This document shows positions 33,234-42,118 of a stretch of 64,000 bases of DNA, piece by piece (the stretch's first letter is position 1; each line of letters begins with the position of its first letter). The stretch lies in assembly GCF_023656565.1 (NCBI RefSeq), contig NZ_JAMOKG010000001.1:502456-566455 (forward strand). Direction: 5' to 3'. This stretch comes from Flavobacterium tyrosinilyticum (lineage in GTDB: Bacteria; Bacteroidota; Bacteroidia; Flavobacteriales; Flavobacteriaceae). Both the position numbers and the translations under genes were made by a program. The notes below the pieces were generated by a model. The model ran no database searches. It was given only the letters and a program-made list of their open reading frames with translations, and was not told where the DNA came from.

Positions 33234-34943
33234 TTACCAACCCGGATTTTGATTGTAAACTCCATTCAATAGTCTGATTTCAGTTTCAGGAATCGGAACC
33301 AACCCTTTAGTTTCGGTTCTGTATTTTACACTATAATTAGCATCAACACCAGAATTTCTAACTTGAGTTACGTCATTAAAAGCAGTTTCAACATCTCCCC
33401 AACGAACCAAGTCAAACCAGTGCAAACCTTCAAAAGCCAATTCATGCAAACGTTCTGTTTTAATATTCTCAAGAGAATAGGCAACCGGTCCGAGATGTGC
33501 TCTTCCTCTTACTGCATTCATACCGTCAGCTGTTTTAGTAATTTCAGAATGCATTAATAATACATCTGCAAAACGCATAAAAATAAAGTCTTGAGCGTGC
33601 ATTAACTGCATATCGGTAATTGACCAAGCATACATTTGAACAAACATACCAACATATGATCCTTTACCATTGTCGTGCTGTAATGAAACATATTTTTTAT
33701 TAAAATACCCTGTTTCATGGTCCCCTTTATCTGCAGCATAGCCATCTGTTCCTTGATCCGCTTTACCCACTTCAAGTATAGAACCTCTTTTTCTTGGGTC
33801 GGCATCATCCCAGCCACTATACAATCTCGGATTTACCGTACACCATCCCCAGCCTTCTCCGAAAGGCGCCAATGAGTTACCACGCAATGAATTAAATAAA
33901 GCAAGTCTATTAGTATAGCTCTGACCATTTGTCCAATCCCAGTTACCAAAAGAATATCTTTGTACAAACATAGTCTCTAAATTTCCTGTGCCAAATGTTG
34001 GTGTAACACCATCTTGGCCTACCCATGACAAACCTTCTGCAGCAGCCCAAGGCAATACGCTATCGCTTTTTGCACTTTTATTCACATAAGAATATGGCCA
34101 AAGGTTTCTGAAATCAGACGCTAGCTTATGCCCACTATTATTTATACAATCATCTAAATAAGAGGCAACTTGCGTTCCTGTTAAAGATCCGCCGCCTACA
34201 AGAGGTAAATCTGCGGTTGCTTTCTTTTCGATATTGCTCATGTATCCAGTATAAAACAAAAATACACGTCCTAAATAAGCTTCAGCAACCCATTTATTAG
34301 CATGTCCATATCTAGAAGTTGGAATGCTTGTAAATGGCGTAGAAGGCAAAGTTTCAATGGCCAATTTCAAATCAGATGCAATTTGCGCAAAGGTCTCCTC
34401 ATAAGTTGATCTTGGCACTAATCTATCAGCATCATAAGTTACAATCAACGGAACTCCTCCAAAGAATTTAGCTAATCTGAAATAAAAGAAAGCTCTCATA
34501 AATAAAGCTTCACCAAGCGCTTGCTTTTTAAAATCATCTGCTTCTTGCGGTGTATTAAAATACTTAGAAAAATCTGCCGTTGGCACTTTTTCTATAATGG
34601 CATTTGCTCTAGAAATTCCATTGTATGACTGTTTCCACATGTCGCGATAAGTATCTTCAGCAGGGTCTTCAAAATTATCTACCCATTTAGCCGATTTATC
34701 ATCAGGACCTCCTCCACCAAACATCATATTATCCATTAAATTGGCAGCAACCTGTTCTTCACTATGAACATTCGCTGTATAGATGGCATTATAAACACCT
34801 GCCATGGCTTCGTTTATATCAGTAGGGCTCTTATAAAAACTATTTAAACTCTTTTCTGAAAGGTTCTCGGTATCCAGATAATCATCACAGCTCGATACTG
34901 CAAAAATTGCTGAAATTGCTATTATATATCTTAGTTTTTTCAT
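33234..34943 (-). CDS. SusD/RagB-family lipoprotein (unit 2)
   Basis: A 569-residue SusD homologue. I take the ATG at 34943 because it yields a lipoprotein signal with C19 (AVSSCDDYLD); the in-frame ATG at 34973 would add ten residues and overlap the susC stop. Family signatures are LYKSP-like early helices (LNSFYKSPTDINEAMAGVY), RANAIIEKVP, and the C-terminal ERLHELAFEGLHWFDLVRWGD with a YNQNPGW end. It is longer than the unit-1 SusD, with extra loops, and so may bind a different or longer glucan. Confidence 0.94.
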   Translation of the reverse strand: MKKLRYIIAISAIFAVSSCDDYLDTENLSEKSLNSFYKSPTDINEAMAGVYNAIYTANVHSEEQVAANLMDNMMFGGGGPDDKSAKWVDNFEDPAEDTYRDMWKQSYNGISRANAIIEKVPTADFSKYFNTPQEADDFKKQALGEALFMRAFFYFRLAKFFGGVPLIVTYDADRLVPRSTYEETFAQIASDLKLAIETLPSTPFTSIPTSRYGHANKWVAEAYLGRVFLFYTGYMSNIEKKATADLPLVGGGSLTGTQVASYLDDCINNSGHKLASDFRNLWPYSYVNKSAKSDSVLPWAAAEGLSWVGQDGVTPTFGTGNLETMFVQRYSFGNWDWTNGQSYTNRLALFNSLRGNSLAPFGEGWGWCTVNPRLYSGWDDADPRKRGSILEVGKADQGTDGYAADKGDHETGYFNKKYVSLQHDNGKGSYVGMFVQMYAWSITDMQLMHAQDFIFMRFADVLLMHSEITKTADGMNAVRGRAHLGPVAYSLENIKTERLHELAFEGLHWFDLVRWGDVETAFNDVTQVRNSGVDANYSVKYRTETKGLVPIPETEIRLLNGVYNQNPGW

Positions 34944-34959
34944 TGTCAATGTTTTAATA

Positions 34960-37900
34960 TTAAAAATCTGCACTTAATCCAAACATTACTGTTCTCGATT
35001 GTGGATATAGACCTAGATCTACCCCAGAAGCCCATGAATAGTTTGTATTATCTCCTCCCCAGCGCACCTCTGGATCCATACCATCATATTTAGTAAATGT
35101 GTATAAGTTATTTACTGCAACATAAAATTTAAGATTCGAGATGAATTTAAAATCTTTCAGTATTTCATTAAAATTATAACCTACAGTTAAATTATTAATT
35201 CTTAAATAATCAGCATTGTGCATGTAGATATCAGAAACATAATTTGTATTTCTGTTTGATACAGAACTTAAGCGAGGCATTTTGTTCGAAGTTCCTTCAC
35301 CGTGCCAACGATCAAAAACATCTGAAGTATAATTTTGTTTCGGGCTATCAGCAAATGATCTGTAAGATTGCATTACCTGCATTCCGTATTTCCCTGCCAT
35401 TGTAGTGTTTAAATACACATTTTTATATTCGAAGTTTAACTGAATACCTAATTGGAAATCAGGATTTGGATCTCCTAACATTGTTTTATCTTTTTCATCT
35501 ATAACACCATCGTTATTTAGATCGACAAAACGAACATCTCCAGGACGCTGATCATTAAAATAAGGCTGACCTGTAGGACCTACGTAAGCCTCAACCTCTT
35601 GTTGGTTTTGTAAAATTCCTGCTGTTTTAAAGCCATAGAAAGAACCAATCGCATAACCTACTTGTGCTCTTGAAATCTCTGATGTTCCTTGAGATAATAC
35701 ATGAGACAAACCGTTAATTATACCATTACCGTTTGCAATTCTTGTAACTCTATTTTTATTAAAAGCTCCACTTACAGTAGCACCATATTTAAAACCACCT
35801 ATTTTATCTTTCCAACTAACAGAAAGCTCATAACCTTTATTTTCAATATCTCCTCCGTTAATATAAGGATCATCAGCACCAGCAGTTCCAGGATATTGTG
35901 CTTTAACCAACCAGTCTTTTGTTGTTTTCTTGTACCAGTCAAATGTTACCCCTAATCTTGAATCGAAAAAACTTGAATCAAATCCGAAATCTAACTGTTC
36001 TGACGTTTCCCAGCTAACATCTGGATTTGGCACTGTTGAAGGATATGCAGTCTGTCCAGAAACTGGTTTTGTATCTCCAAAGAAGTATCCAGGAAAAGCA
36101 TATTTAATACTAGATGAGTAATAGAAAGCATAATCAGTATATTGATTACCGTTTTGCCCCCAGCTTGCTCTTAACTTCAAGAAATTAAGATATTTTGAAG
36201 TGCTGGCCATAAAATCTTCTTTTGTAACCACCCATCCTGCAGATACTGACGGGAAATTACCATACTTATTACCATCACCAAAGTTTGAAGATCCGTCACG
36301 ACGTATAACAGCAGAAAGAAGATATTTCTCTTTATAATCGTATTGTGCACGTGCAAAATAAGACATAATAGCACCACCACCCGCTGCTTTATCAAAGCCT
36401 GTTGTATTAATATCGGCAACAGTTCCAGGGCTCTTAGTGTTATCTAAATAAGAATACTTTGGATCATTTGGAAACAATAAACCGTTTCTTGAACCATATA
36501 CATTATTATCAACAATTCTTTGCCATAACTCTGTACCAATTACTGCATTAATATTATGATTACCAATTTGTTTCTGATACGCAGCTGTATTCGTCCATGT
36601 TGAGTTAGCGCCAAAATACTGAGATTGCGTAGCGCCATCAATAGCATCATTGTAAAGTACTCCCAAATGATAGGTTGGGTTCATTGTTCTATTGTATCCA
36701 AACCATGAATCGATTCCATAAACTGATTTAAATCTCAGGTTAGAAATTGGCTCAATCTCTACAAATACATTCCCAATAATTTTATGATCTTTTGGATAAT
36801 TGTAATTACTTCTGTAATACATTACCGCCAAAGGATTTGTTTGATTTGTATTTAACCCATCCAATGTAGGAGTAAATCCGTATTCGTTGATATTTCTATC
36901 AATTGCTGTTTGCCAATAAGCAGGCTGTAACGGATTTTGTGTAAGAGCGTTGTGCAAGTCGTTCCCATAAATATTTCCATTTGAAACATCTCTTTTTTGG
37001 ATATTGGTATACGTTACATTCTCTCCAATAGTAATGATGTTATGGCTTTCATTTTTTTTCAGAACCATTTGCGTATTCATTCTTGCTGTTAATCTTTTAA
37101 ATCCAGCATCTACGATATTTCCACCTAGTATACCGTCTTGATCAAAATAAGAAACCCCAAATGAATACGTAATATCTTCAGTTCCTCCAGTAATATTAAT
37201 CGAATGATTCACTACAGGAGCGTCCTTTTTAGACATTTCATTGATCCAATTAGTTCCTGTCCAGCCATTTTGCAGTTTATTCCAGATCTCTTCTCCTAGC
37301 TGTGTTCCAGCTCCAGGATAATTTCTCTCTAACCAATCGTTAGTAGTTAACATTGTTTTCCAGTCATTTGGAGCAAGACCATCATTTACTCTTCCTTCAT
37401 CCATGATGTACATATATTCTTGCGCATTTAAAGGATCCAGATTTTTGTAGATGTTCTGAATTCCAAAATAAGTGTCATAAGAAATTTTAGCCGGTCTTCC
37501 TTTACGTCCTTTCACTGTAGTTACCAAAACAACTCCATTTGCTGCCCTAGAACCATAGATCGCAGCAGAAGCCGCATCTTTAAGAACATCTATAGATTCG
37601 ATATCCGAAGGGCTTAGATAATCAATATCTCCAACAGCAACTCCATCTACGATATACAGAGGATTTGAAGATCCAATGGTACCGATACCACGGATAACAA
37701 CTTTTGTTCCTGCTCCCGGTGCACCACTATTTCTTGTAATGCTAATACCTGGCGCAATACCTTGAAGAGCTTCCATTGCCGATCCTGTATTCAATTCTTT
37801 TAGTGTTTCTCCTTTTAAGTTAGTAGAAGCACCAGTAATCAAAGCTTTCTTTTGCGTACCGTATCCGATAACTACAACTTCATTTAAACTTTGAGACACT

Positions 37901-38190
37901 GCTTTAAGAACAATAGTAAGCTTGGTTTTTCCTCCTATTGCTTCATTTACAGTTTCAAAACCAACGAAACTAATAGTCAAAGTTCCGTTAGAGGGAGCAC
38001 TAATCTGAAATTTCCCATCAAAGTCAGATGCAGTTGCTTTATTGGTTCCCTTTACTAAAACCGTCGCACCTGGGACGGGTAATCCACTTTCGTCATTAAT
38101 GATTCCATTTATGGTCACATCCTGAGCTAATGCGACAACAGAAAACAGTAAAGACGAAATACAAAAAATAAATAATTTTGTCAATTTCAT
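34960..38190 (-). CDS. SusC/RagA-family TonB-dependent transporter (unit 2)
   Basis: A 1076-residue paralogue of the transporter at 28293. It has a signal peptide (cut after ALAQ), a carboxypeptidase-regulatory-like domain, a plug with SLNEVVVIGYGTQ and GSRAANGVVLVTT, and a barrel ending in MFGLSADF. The first 110 residues are nearly the same as in unit 1, while the barrel differs, consistent with different oligosaccharide size or linkage. It is the promoter-proximal gene of the second unit and is divergent from the regulator gene at 38536. Confidence 0.95.
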   Translation of the reverse strand: MKLTKLFIFCISSLLFSVVALAQDVTINGIINDESGLPVPGATVLVKGTNKATASDFDGKFQISAPSNGTLTISFVGFETVNEAIGGKTKLTIVLKAVSQSLNEVVVIGYGTQKKALITGASTNLKGETLKELNTGSAMEALQGIAPGISITRNSGAPGAGTKVVIRGIGTIGSSNPLYIVDGVAVGDIDYLSPSDIESIDVLKDAASAAIYGSRAANGVVLVTTVKGRKGRPAKISYDTYFGIQNIYKNLDPLNAQEYMYIMDEGRVNDGLAPNDWKTMLTTNDWLERNYPGAGTQLGEEIWNKLQNGWTGTNWINEMSKKDAPVVNHSINITGGTEDITYSFGVSYFDQDGILGGNIVDAGFKRLTARMNTQMVLKKNESHNIITIGENVTYTNIQKRDVSNGNIYGNDLHNALTQNPLQPAYWQTAIDRNINEYGFTPTLDGLNTNQTNPLAVMYYRSNYNYPKDHKIIGNVFVEIEPISNLRFKSVYGIDSWFGYNRTMNPTYHLGVLYNDAIDGATQSQYFGANSTWTNTAAYQKQIGNHNINAVIGTELWQRIVDNNVYGSRNGLLFPNDPKYSYLDNTKSPGTVADINTTGFDKAAGGGAIMSYFARAQYDYKEKYLLSAVIRRDGSSNFGDGNKYGNFPSVSAGWVVTKEDFMASTSKYLNFLKLRASWGQNGNQYTDYAFYYSSSIKYAFPGYFFGDTKPVSGQTAYPSTVPNPDVSWETSEQLDFGFDSSFFDSRLGVTFDWYKKTTKDWLVKAQYPGTAGADDPYINGGDIENKGYELSVSWKDKIGGFKYGATVSGAFNKNRVTRIANGNGIINGLSHVLSQGTSEISRAQVGYAIGSFYGFKTAGILQNQQEVEAYVGPTGQPYFNDQRPGDVRFVDLNNDGVIDEKDKTMLGDPNPDFQLGIQLNFEYKNVYLNTTMAGKYGMQVMQSYRSFADSPKQNYTSDVFDRWHGEGTSNKMPRLSSVSNRNTNYVSDIYMHNADYLRINNLTVGYNFNEILKDFKFISNLKFYVAVNNLYTFTKYDGMDPEVRWGGDNTNYSWASGVDLGLYPQSRTVMFGLSADF

Positions 38191-38535
38191 TTTTCTAAAA
38201 ATTTTGGTTAATTAATTAGTAATTTAATGCAATGATAATGTTAAATTTGAATAAACTCTTATTAAAAATCTTTACAAAAACACTTCAAACTAAATATTAA
38301 CACACTACAAAAACACAACATTTATCTTTTAATTAACTCATTTACTGTGTTTTAATTTTTAAAAAAAAATGTTATAAAAATGTTAATTAAAAAAAAACGT
38401 ATATTACATGAGCAGAAGAGTAACTATTACGTTATAATTTATAAAAAAATCAAAAAACAAGATTTATCGTGATTGATAAATCAACAATTTAAAATCAAAA
38501 TAAAGCATTTCTAATAAAAATATATTTAAAATTTT
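38191..38535. other. divergent control region between susC 2 and the regulator gene
   Basis: The 345-base gap is very AT-rich and has no coding frame. It holds the conserved susC leader (38191-38240), ACAAAAACAC words (around 38273-38315) like those in the other susC leader, and the operator-like sequence at 38396-38439. It must carry promoters for both directions, but I cannot place a convincing -33/-7 pair. Confidence 0.55.
38396..38439. promoter_or_regulatory. operator-like half-sites upstream of susC 2 and regulator
   Basis: AACGTA (38396-38401) and TACGTT (38428-38433) are inverted. The right half, CTATTACGTTATAA (38424-38437), matches the right arm of the palindrome at 31662-31693 except at one base. 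The dyad here is less perfect and more widely spaced. Confidence 0.45.
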
Positions 38536-41415
38536 ATGAAATACATAGTTAGAATTTTTACATTAATTTTGTTATTATTCTTACAAATTAAAGGTTTTTC
38601 GCAAGTAAAAGATATTGGAATTCCAGACATAAAAAACTATAAGAGATCAGAATATAAAGGTGGAACTCAAAATTGGAGTATTGATCAGGATAAAAATGGA
38701 AATATTTATTTCGCTAACAACAGCGGTTTAATTCAATTTGACGGCTCAAACTGGCACAAATACTCTTTACCAAACAAATCTGAGATCAGAAGTTTAAAAA
38801 TTGATGCTTTAGGACGAATATTTGTTGGAGGAAATAACGAATTTGGCTATTTCAAAAACGACGAAAAAGGAATATTAAAATATCACTCGCTCTATAATCT
38901 ATTGAGTCCAATAGACAAAGAAAACATCAACCTAATATGGAGAATTCATATTTTTAATGGAGAAGTTATCTTTCAGTCTTTCAGCAAAGTGTTTTTTCTG
39001 AAAAATGAAAAAGTCACAACCCTTACAGCTCCTCATAAATTTCAATTTTCATTTTTAGTAAACAATAGACTTTATTTTCAAGATAAAACATTAGGTGTAC
39101 TCGAATACAAAAACAGAAAGCTTACTGCAATAAAAGGCACTACAATGTTTAATGATAAAGAGATATGGTCTCTTTTCCCATTGCCTAACAATAAATTATT
39201 ATACGCTACTTTAGAAAAGGGACTTTTTGTGTCCGAAAATGGCATTATTAAACCATGGGCAACTGAAGCCAATGAATTTATAAAGAAAAACACTTCGCTT
39301 GGTGGATCTATCATCAAAAATAAATTTATAATACTTAATTCTGTATTAGACGGAGCCATTATCTGTGATCTAAACGGAAAAATAATCCAGCATTTAAACC
39401 GCCAAAAAGGAATTCAGAACAATACAATTCTAGCTTCATTTGTTGACAACAAAAGTAATATTTGGCTCGGACTAGATAATGGTATCACTTTTATAAATGA
39501 AAATTCTCCTTTCTCCTACTTTGATTACAGTTATAATATAGGTACTGTATACGCCTCTACGATGTATAACGGGAATCTTTATGTCGCAACCAACCAGGGA
39601 TTATTTTATCATTCTTGGGGAGGTTCTTTTAAAGACAGTCCATTTACAAGAGTCGAGGGAACAATTTCGCAAGTTTGGAACATCCAGGTTTTAAATAATG
39701 TATTAATATGCGCCAGTAATAGTGGAGCTTTAATTATTGAAAACAACAGGGTATCAAAAATACTGGACAATAAAGGATATTTTGGCTTCAAAAAAATACC
39801 CGATCATGAAAACTATATAATAGGTGAAAGTTACAATGGGTTTTCTGTCTTTAAACGATCAGCCACTGGTTACGATTATTTACATCAGGTAAAAGGATTT
39901 GATGAAACGACTAATAATTTTTCTGTAGAAATTGATGCGAATTATCTTTGGCTAAAGAAAAACCCTTTCTTATACCAAGTAAAATTATCTGAAGATTTAC
40001 AACGCTTTGATTTCATAAAAAAGCACGTCAACATATCAGAAAAATATAAAGGAATAAACAGTTTGCAAAATATAAATGGCAAAGTCTATTTTCAAGTAAA
40101 AAATCATTTTTTCAGATATTCTGTTGAACAAGAAGCCTTTTTTGAAGATAAAAAAATAACAAACTTATTCAACGGAATTCCTACTATTAACACCTTAATT
40201 GAAGATTCTGCTGGAAACCTTTGGTATGCTTTTAACGAATCTCTTGGCGTATTAGTCAAAAACAAGAATGGAACTTTTACGAAAAAACAAGCTATTTTTT
40301 CAAATTTAACGGGGAATTTGGTTAACAATTATATATCAGTAAATGCAATAGATCCGCAAAATGTTTTTATAGGATTAACAGATCGTTTGGCGCATTACAA
40401 CTCCACTATTCCAAACACTTTTATGACAAAACCAAAAGCTTTTATCGAAAGCTTTACGAATCCTGGAGATACAATTTTGACTGGTAATTTGGCCAATAAA
40501 CTAGAATCCTACAGCATACCATATAAATACAATCGCGTCAAATTCACTTTTGCGTCGCCAACATACGAAAATCAGGAAAACGTAATGTACTCCTACAAAC
40601 TAGAACCTTTTGAAGAAAATTGGCGCGGCTGGTCATCAACAGCAATAAAAGAATATACCAATCTGAGAGAAGGCAATTATGTAATGAAACTAAAAGCCAG
40701 AAATAGCTATGGTATAGAATCTAGCATCACAGAAGTAGAATTTACAGTATCTCCGCCATGGTACAGGCACTTTTTGGCTTACTTATTTTATCTGGTTCTT
40801 ATTCTGCTTGGCGCGTATTTAATCTCAGTTAGAATTAAACTGAAGATTAGAAAAAATAGGTATTATGAAACCATCGAGCAAAGAAGACTTTATCTTGAAA
40901 AGGAGTCTAAAATTAGGCATGAACAGCATGACTTGGAAAAAGAAATTGAAAAGCTGAAAAATGACAAGCTTCAAATCAAAATCCTGGCAAAGGATAAAGA
41001 ACTAGTAAATAACTCTTTACAAGTTGTAAAAAAGAACAAAGTTTTAAACGGAATCATTCATAAACTAAAAGATATTGACACTGGAATTTTGGACGAAAAC
41101 ACCAAATCTGAGTTTAGCAAATTACATAAAAGCATTGTAAAAGAAGTAAATACAGACAAGAGTTGGAAAGACCTCGAAAAGCACATTAAAAACGTTCATT
41201 TTGAGTTTTTAAAGCGATTAAAAGGACAATATCCAACCATTTCTCCAAGGGAATTAGATTTATCTACTTATTTATTAATGAATATGTCTACCAAAGAAAT
41301 AGCTGAAATTATGAACATTTCTACAGGCGGAGTCGAATTAGCTCGTTATCGTTTAAGAAAGAAATTAGGCCTAAACAAAAAGGAAAACCTAATCGGATTT
41401 TTAATGAGTATATAA
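38536..41415 (+). CDS. membrane-spanning propeller / Y_Y_Y / LuxR-type HTH regulator
   Basis: A 959-residue one-component sensor. It has a signal peptide (to about residue 23), a two-component-regulator-type beta-propeller (about 30-640, units such as DQDKNGNIYFANNSGLIQFDG), a Y_Y_Y domain (about 665-735, VMYSYKLEPFEENWRGWS), one transmembrane helix (about 744-765), a coiled coil (about 780-840) and a C-terminal LuxR/GerE-like helix-turn-helix (about 899-945, ISPRELDLSTYLLMNMSTKE). No kinase or receiver domain is present, so periplasmic glycan sensing would be passed directly to DNA. Divergent from the glucan locus, it is its likely activator. Confidence 0.88.
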   Translation: MKYIVRIFTLILLLFLQIKGFSQVKDIGIPDIKNYKRSEYKGGTQNWSIDQDKNGNIYFANNSGLIQFDGSNWHKYSLPNKSEIRSLKIDALGRIFVGGNNEFGYFKNDEKGILKYHSLYNLLSPIDKENINLIWRIHIFNGEVIFQSFSKVFFLKNEKVTTLTAPHKFQFSFLVNNRLYFQDKTLGVLEYKNRKLTAIKGTTMFNDKEIWSLFPLPNNKLLYATLEKGLFVSENGIIKPWATEANEFIKKNTSLGGSIIKNKFIILNSVLDGAIICDLNGKIIQHLNRQKGIQNNTILASFVDNKSNIWLGLDNGITFINENSPFSYFDYSYNIGTVYASTMYNGNLYVATNQGLFYHSWGGSFKDSPFTRVEGTISQVWNIQVLNNVLICASNSGALIIENNRVSKILDNKGYFGFKKIPDHENYIIGESYNGFSVFKRSATGYDYLHQVKGFDETTNNFSVEIDANYLWLKKNPFLYQVKLSEDLQRFDFIKKHVNISEKYKGINSLQNINGKVYFQVKNHFFRYSVEQEAFFEDKKITNLFNGIPTINTLIEDSAGNLWYAFNESLGVLVKNKNGTFTKKQAIFSNLTGNLVNNYISVNAIDPQNVFIGLTDRLAHYNSTIPNTFMTKPKAFIESFTNPGDTILTGNLANKLESYSIPYKYNRVKFTFASPTYENQENVMYSYKLEPFEENWRGWSSTAIKEYTNLREGNYVMKLKARNSYGIESSITEVEFTVSPPWYRHFLAYLFYLVLILLGAYLISVRIKLKIRKNRYYETIEQRRLYLEKESKIRHEQHDLEKEIEKLKNDKLQIKILAKDKELVNNSLQVVKKNKVLNGIIHKLKDIDTGILDENTKSEFSKLHKSIVKEVNTDKSWKDLEKHIKNVHFEFLKRLKGQYPTISPRELDLSTYLLMNMSTKEIAEIMNISTGGVELARYRLRKKLGLNKKENLIGFLMSI

Positions 41416-41420
41416 AAGAG

Positions 41421-41444
41421 AAGCCATTCAAATTTGAATGGCTT
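41421..41444. terminator. palindromic terminator between convergent genes
   Basis: AAGCCATTCAAA is followed directly by its complement TTTGAATGGCTT, giving a perfect 24-bp palindrome. Six bases of AAATTT probably form the loop. It serves the regulator gene and the converging SymE-like gene. Confidence 0.75.
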
Positions 41445-41456
41445 TATGTTATTAAA

Positions 41457-41732
41457 TTATTCTTTTTGTACAGGCCTTATAATAAGTTCCCCTTTCATTA
41501 CGGTTACAGCAACAGGTTCATCAATTAAAAATCCAGCCTCTTTGAGCCAATTACCACACAAACGTATTTGTGGTACAATTACTGGCTCTGTTTTGTACAC
41601 GCCAATAGAACGCGAAAGCCTATAAAATGCATAAGCTTTCATTCGCCTAATTGATAATACTTTTGAAGTTTTTTTGATTATTGAGGCTGTAATCTCTACC
41701 TCTTTACTGCTTGTTTTTTCTGCGTTAGTCAT
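41457..41732 (-). CDS. SymE-like protein (SymE/AbrB-fold toxin family)
   Basis: The 91-residue protein ends in a SymE-type domain: VPQIRLCGNWLKEAGFLIDEPVAVTV followed by MKGELIIRPV, matching the L..W L..AGF..G..V.V....G.L.I pattern of the SOS-induced type I toxin SymE, an AbrB-fold protein. The first 50 residues are basic and variable. In E. coli, SymE is repressed by an antisense RNA. Here the gene is preceded by a long structured leader whose sequence can pair with the start codon region, suggesting RNA-level control. No antitoxin protein is adjacent. The family call rests on motif recognition. Confidence 0.72.
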   Translation of the reverse strand: MTNAEKTSSKEVEITASIIKKTSKVLSIRRMKAYAFYRLSRSIGVYKTEPVIVPQIRLCGNWLKEAGFLIDEPVAVTVMKGELIIRPVQKE

Positions 41733-41753
41733 TTCAGAATTTTTTTAGCTGGC

Positions 41754-41919
41754 CAAAAAAAAATACGGTTTCAGCCTTTCCCGTTGACTAACACTTTTTT
41801 AAGAGCTGTGGGCGCATTAACGCTTCACACGGGGGTACCGAAACCGCGTATCTATACAAGGCGGATTTAAAAATTCCACCTTAATTTTTACGAAATACTC
41901 GCTCTTAAAATGTTAGTCA
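41754..41919 (-). ncRNA. candidate structured RNA / symE leader with pseudoknot
   Basis: Read on the minus strand. Stem P1 pairs TGACTAACA plus TTTTAAGAGC (41919-41901) with GCTCTTAAAA plus TGTTAGTCA (41806-41785) around a three-base bulge: 19 bp enclosing about 94 bases. Inside are an 8-bp stem AAGGTGGA/TCCGCCTT (one G-U pair) and a hairpin TGTG-GCG/CGC-CACA. CGGTTTC (41845-41839) inside P1 can pair with GAAACCG (41772-41766) outside it, which makes a pseudoknot. TA and nine Ts (41763-41755) follow, as in a terminator. A -7 element lies directly upstream. It could be a free small RNA or a cis-acting leader. No known class is recognised. Confidence 0.55.
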
Positions 41920-41922
41920 CAA

Positions 41923-41930
41923 CAAATGTA
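41923..41930 (-). promoter_or_regulatory. -7 promoter element of the structured RNA/symE
   Basis: CAAATGTA reads TACATTTG on the minus strand, a full match to TAnnTTTG. Transcription starting a few bases downstream would begin at or next to 41919, the first base of stem P1. A -33 element is weak (TTAC about 20 bases upstream). Confidence 0.5.
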
Positions 41931-42022
41931 AGAAAAAAGCATTTGTTTTTGTAAGAAAAAAAATAAAAAACTAACTTTTGAGATATACAAACAATAAACT
42001 ATTAATTTTCAAATTTAAACAA

Positions 42023-42051
42023 AATGAGCCCGATAAAATATCGAACTCATT
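42023..42051 (-). terminator. possible terminator after murF
   Basis: AATGAG-CC-CGATA-AAA-TATCG-AA-CTCATT folds into a hairpin with one internal mismatch. On the minus strand it is followed by TTTGTTTAAATTT, a weak T-rich tail. The remainder of the 41733-42118 gap is the structured RNA region and AT-rich sequence. Confidence 0.45.
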
Positions 42052-42118
42052 ATTATAAAACTTAACTATAAATTTGCCTAAATTTTTGGACGCAATCAAC
42101 ATTATGCATGACTTTCTT

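Noticed and set aside
34944..34973. Ten-residue longer N terminus of SusD 2
   Set aside because: It would overlap the susC stop and push the lipoprotein signal away from the N terminus.
41785..41919. Integron attC-like site (GACTAAC/GTTAGTC ends of a long imperfect palindrome)
   Set aside because: The ends each miss the RYYYAAC/GTTRRRY consensus by one base, there is no integrase or second cassette boundary, and the internal stems plus promoter and T-run fit an RNA better.
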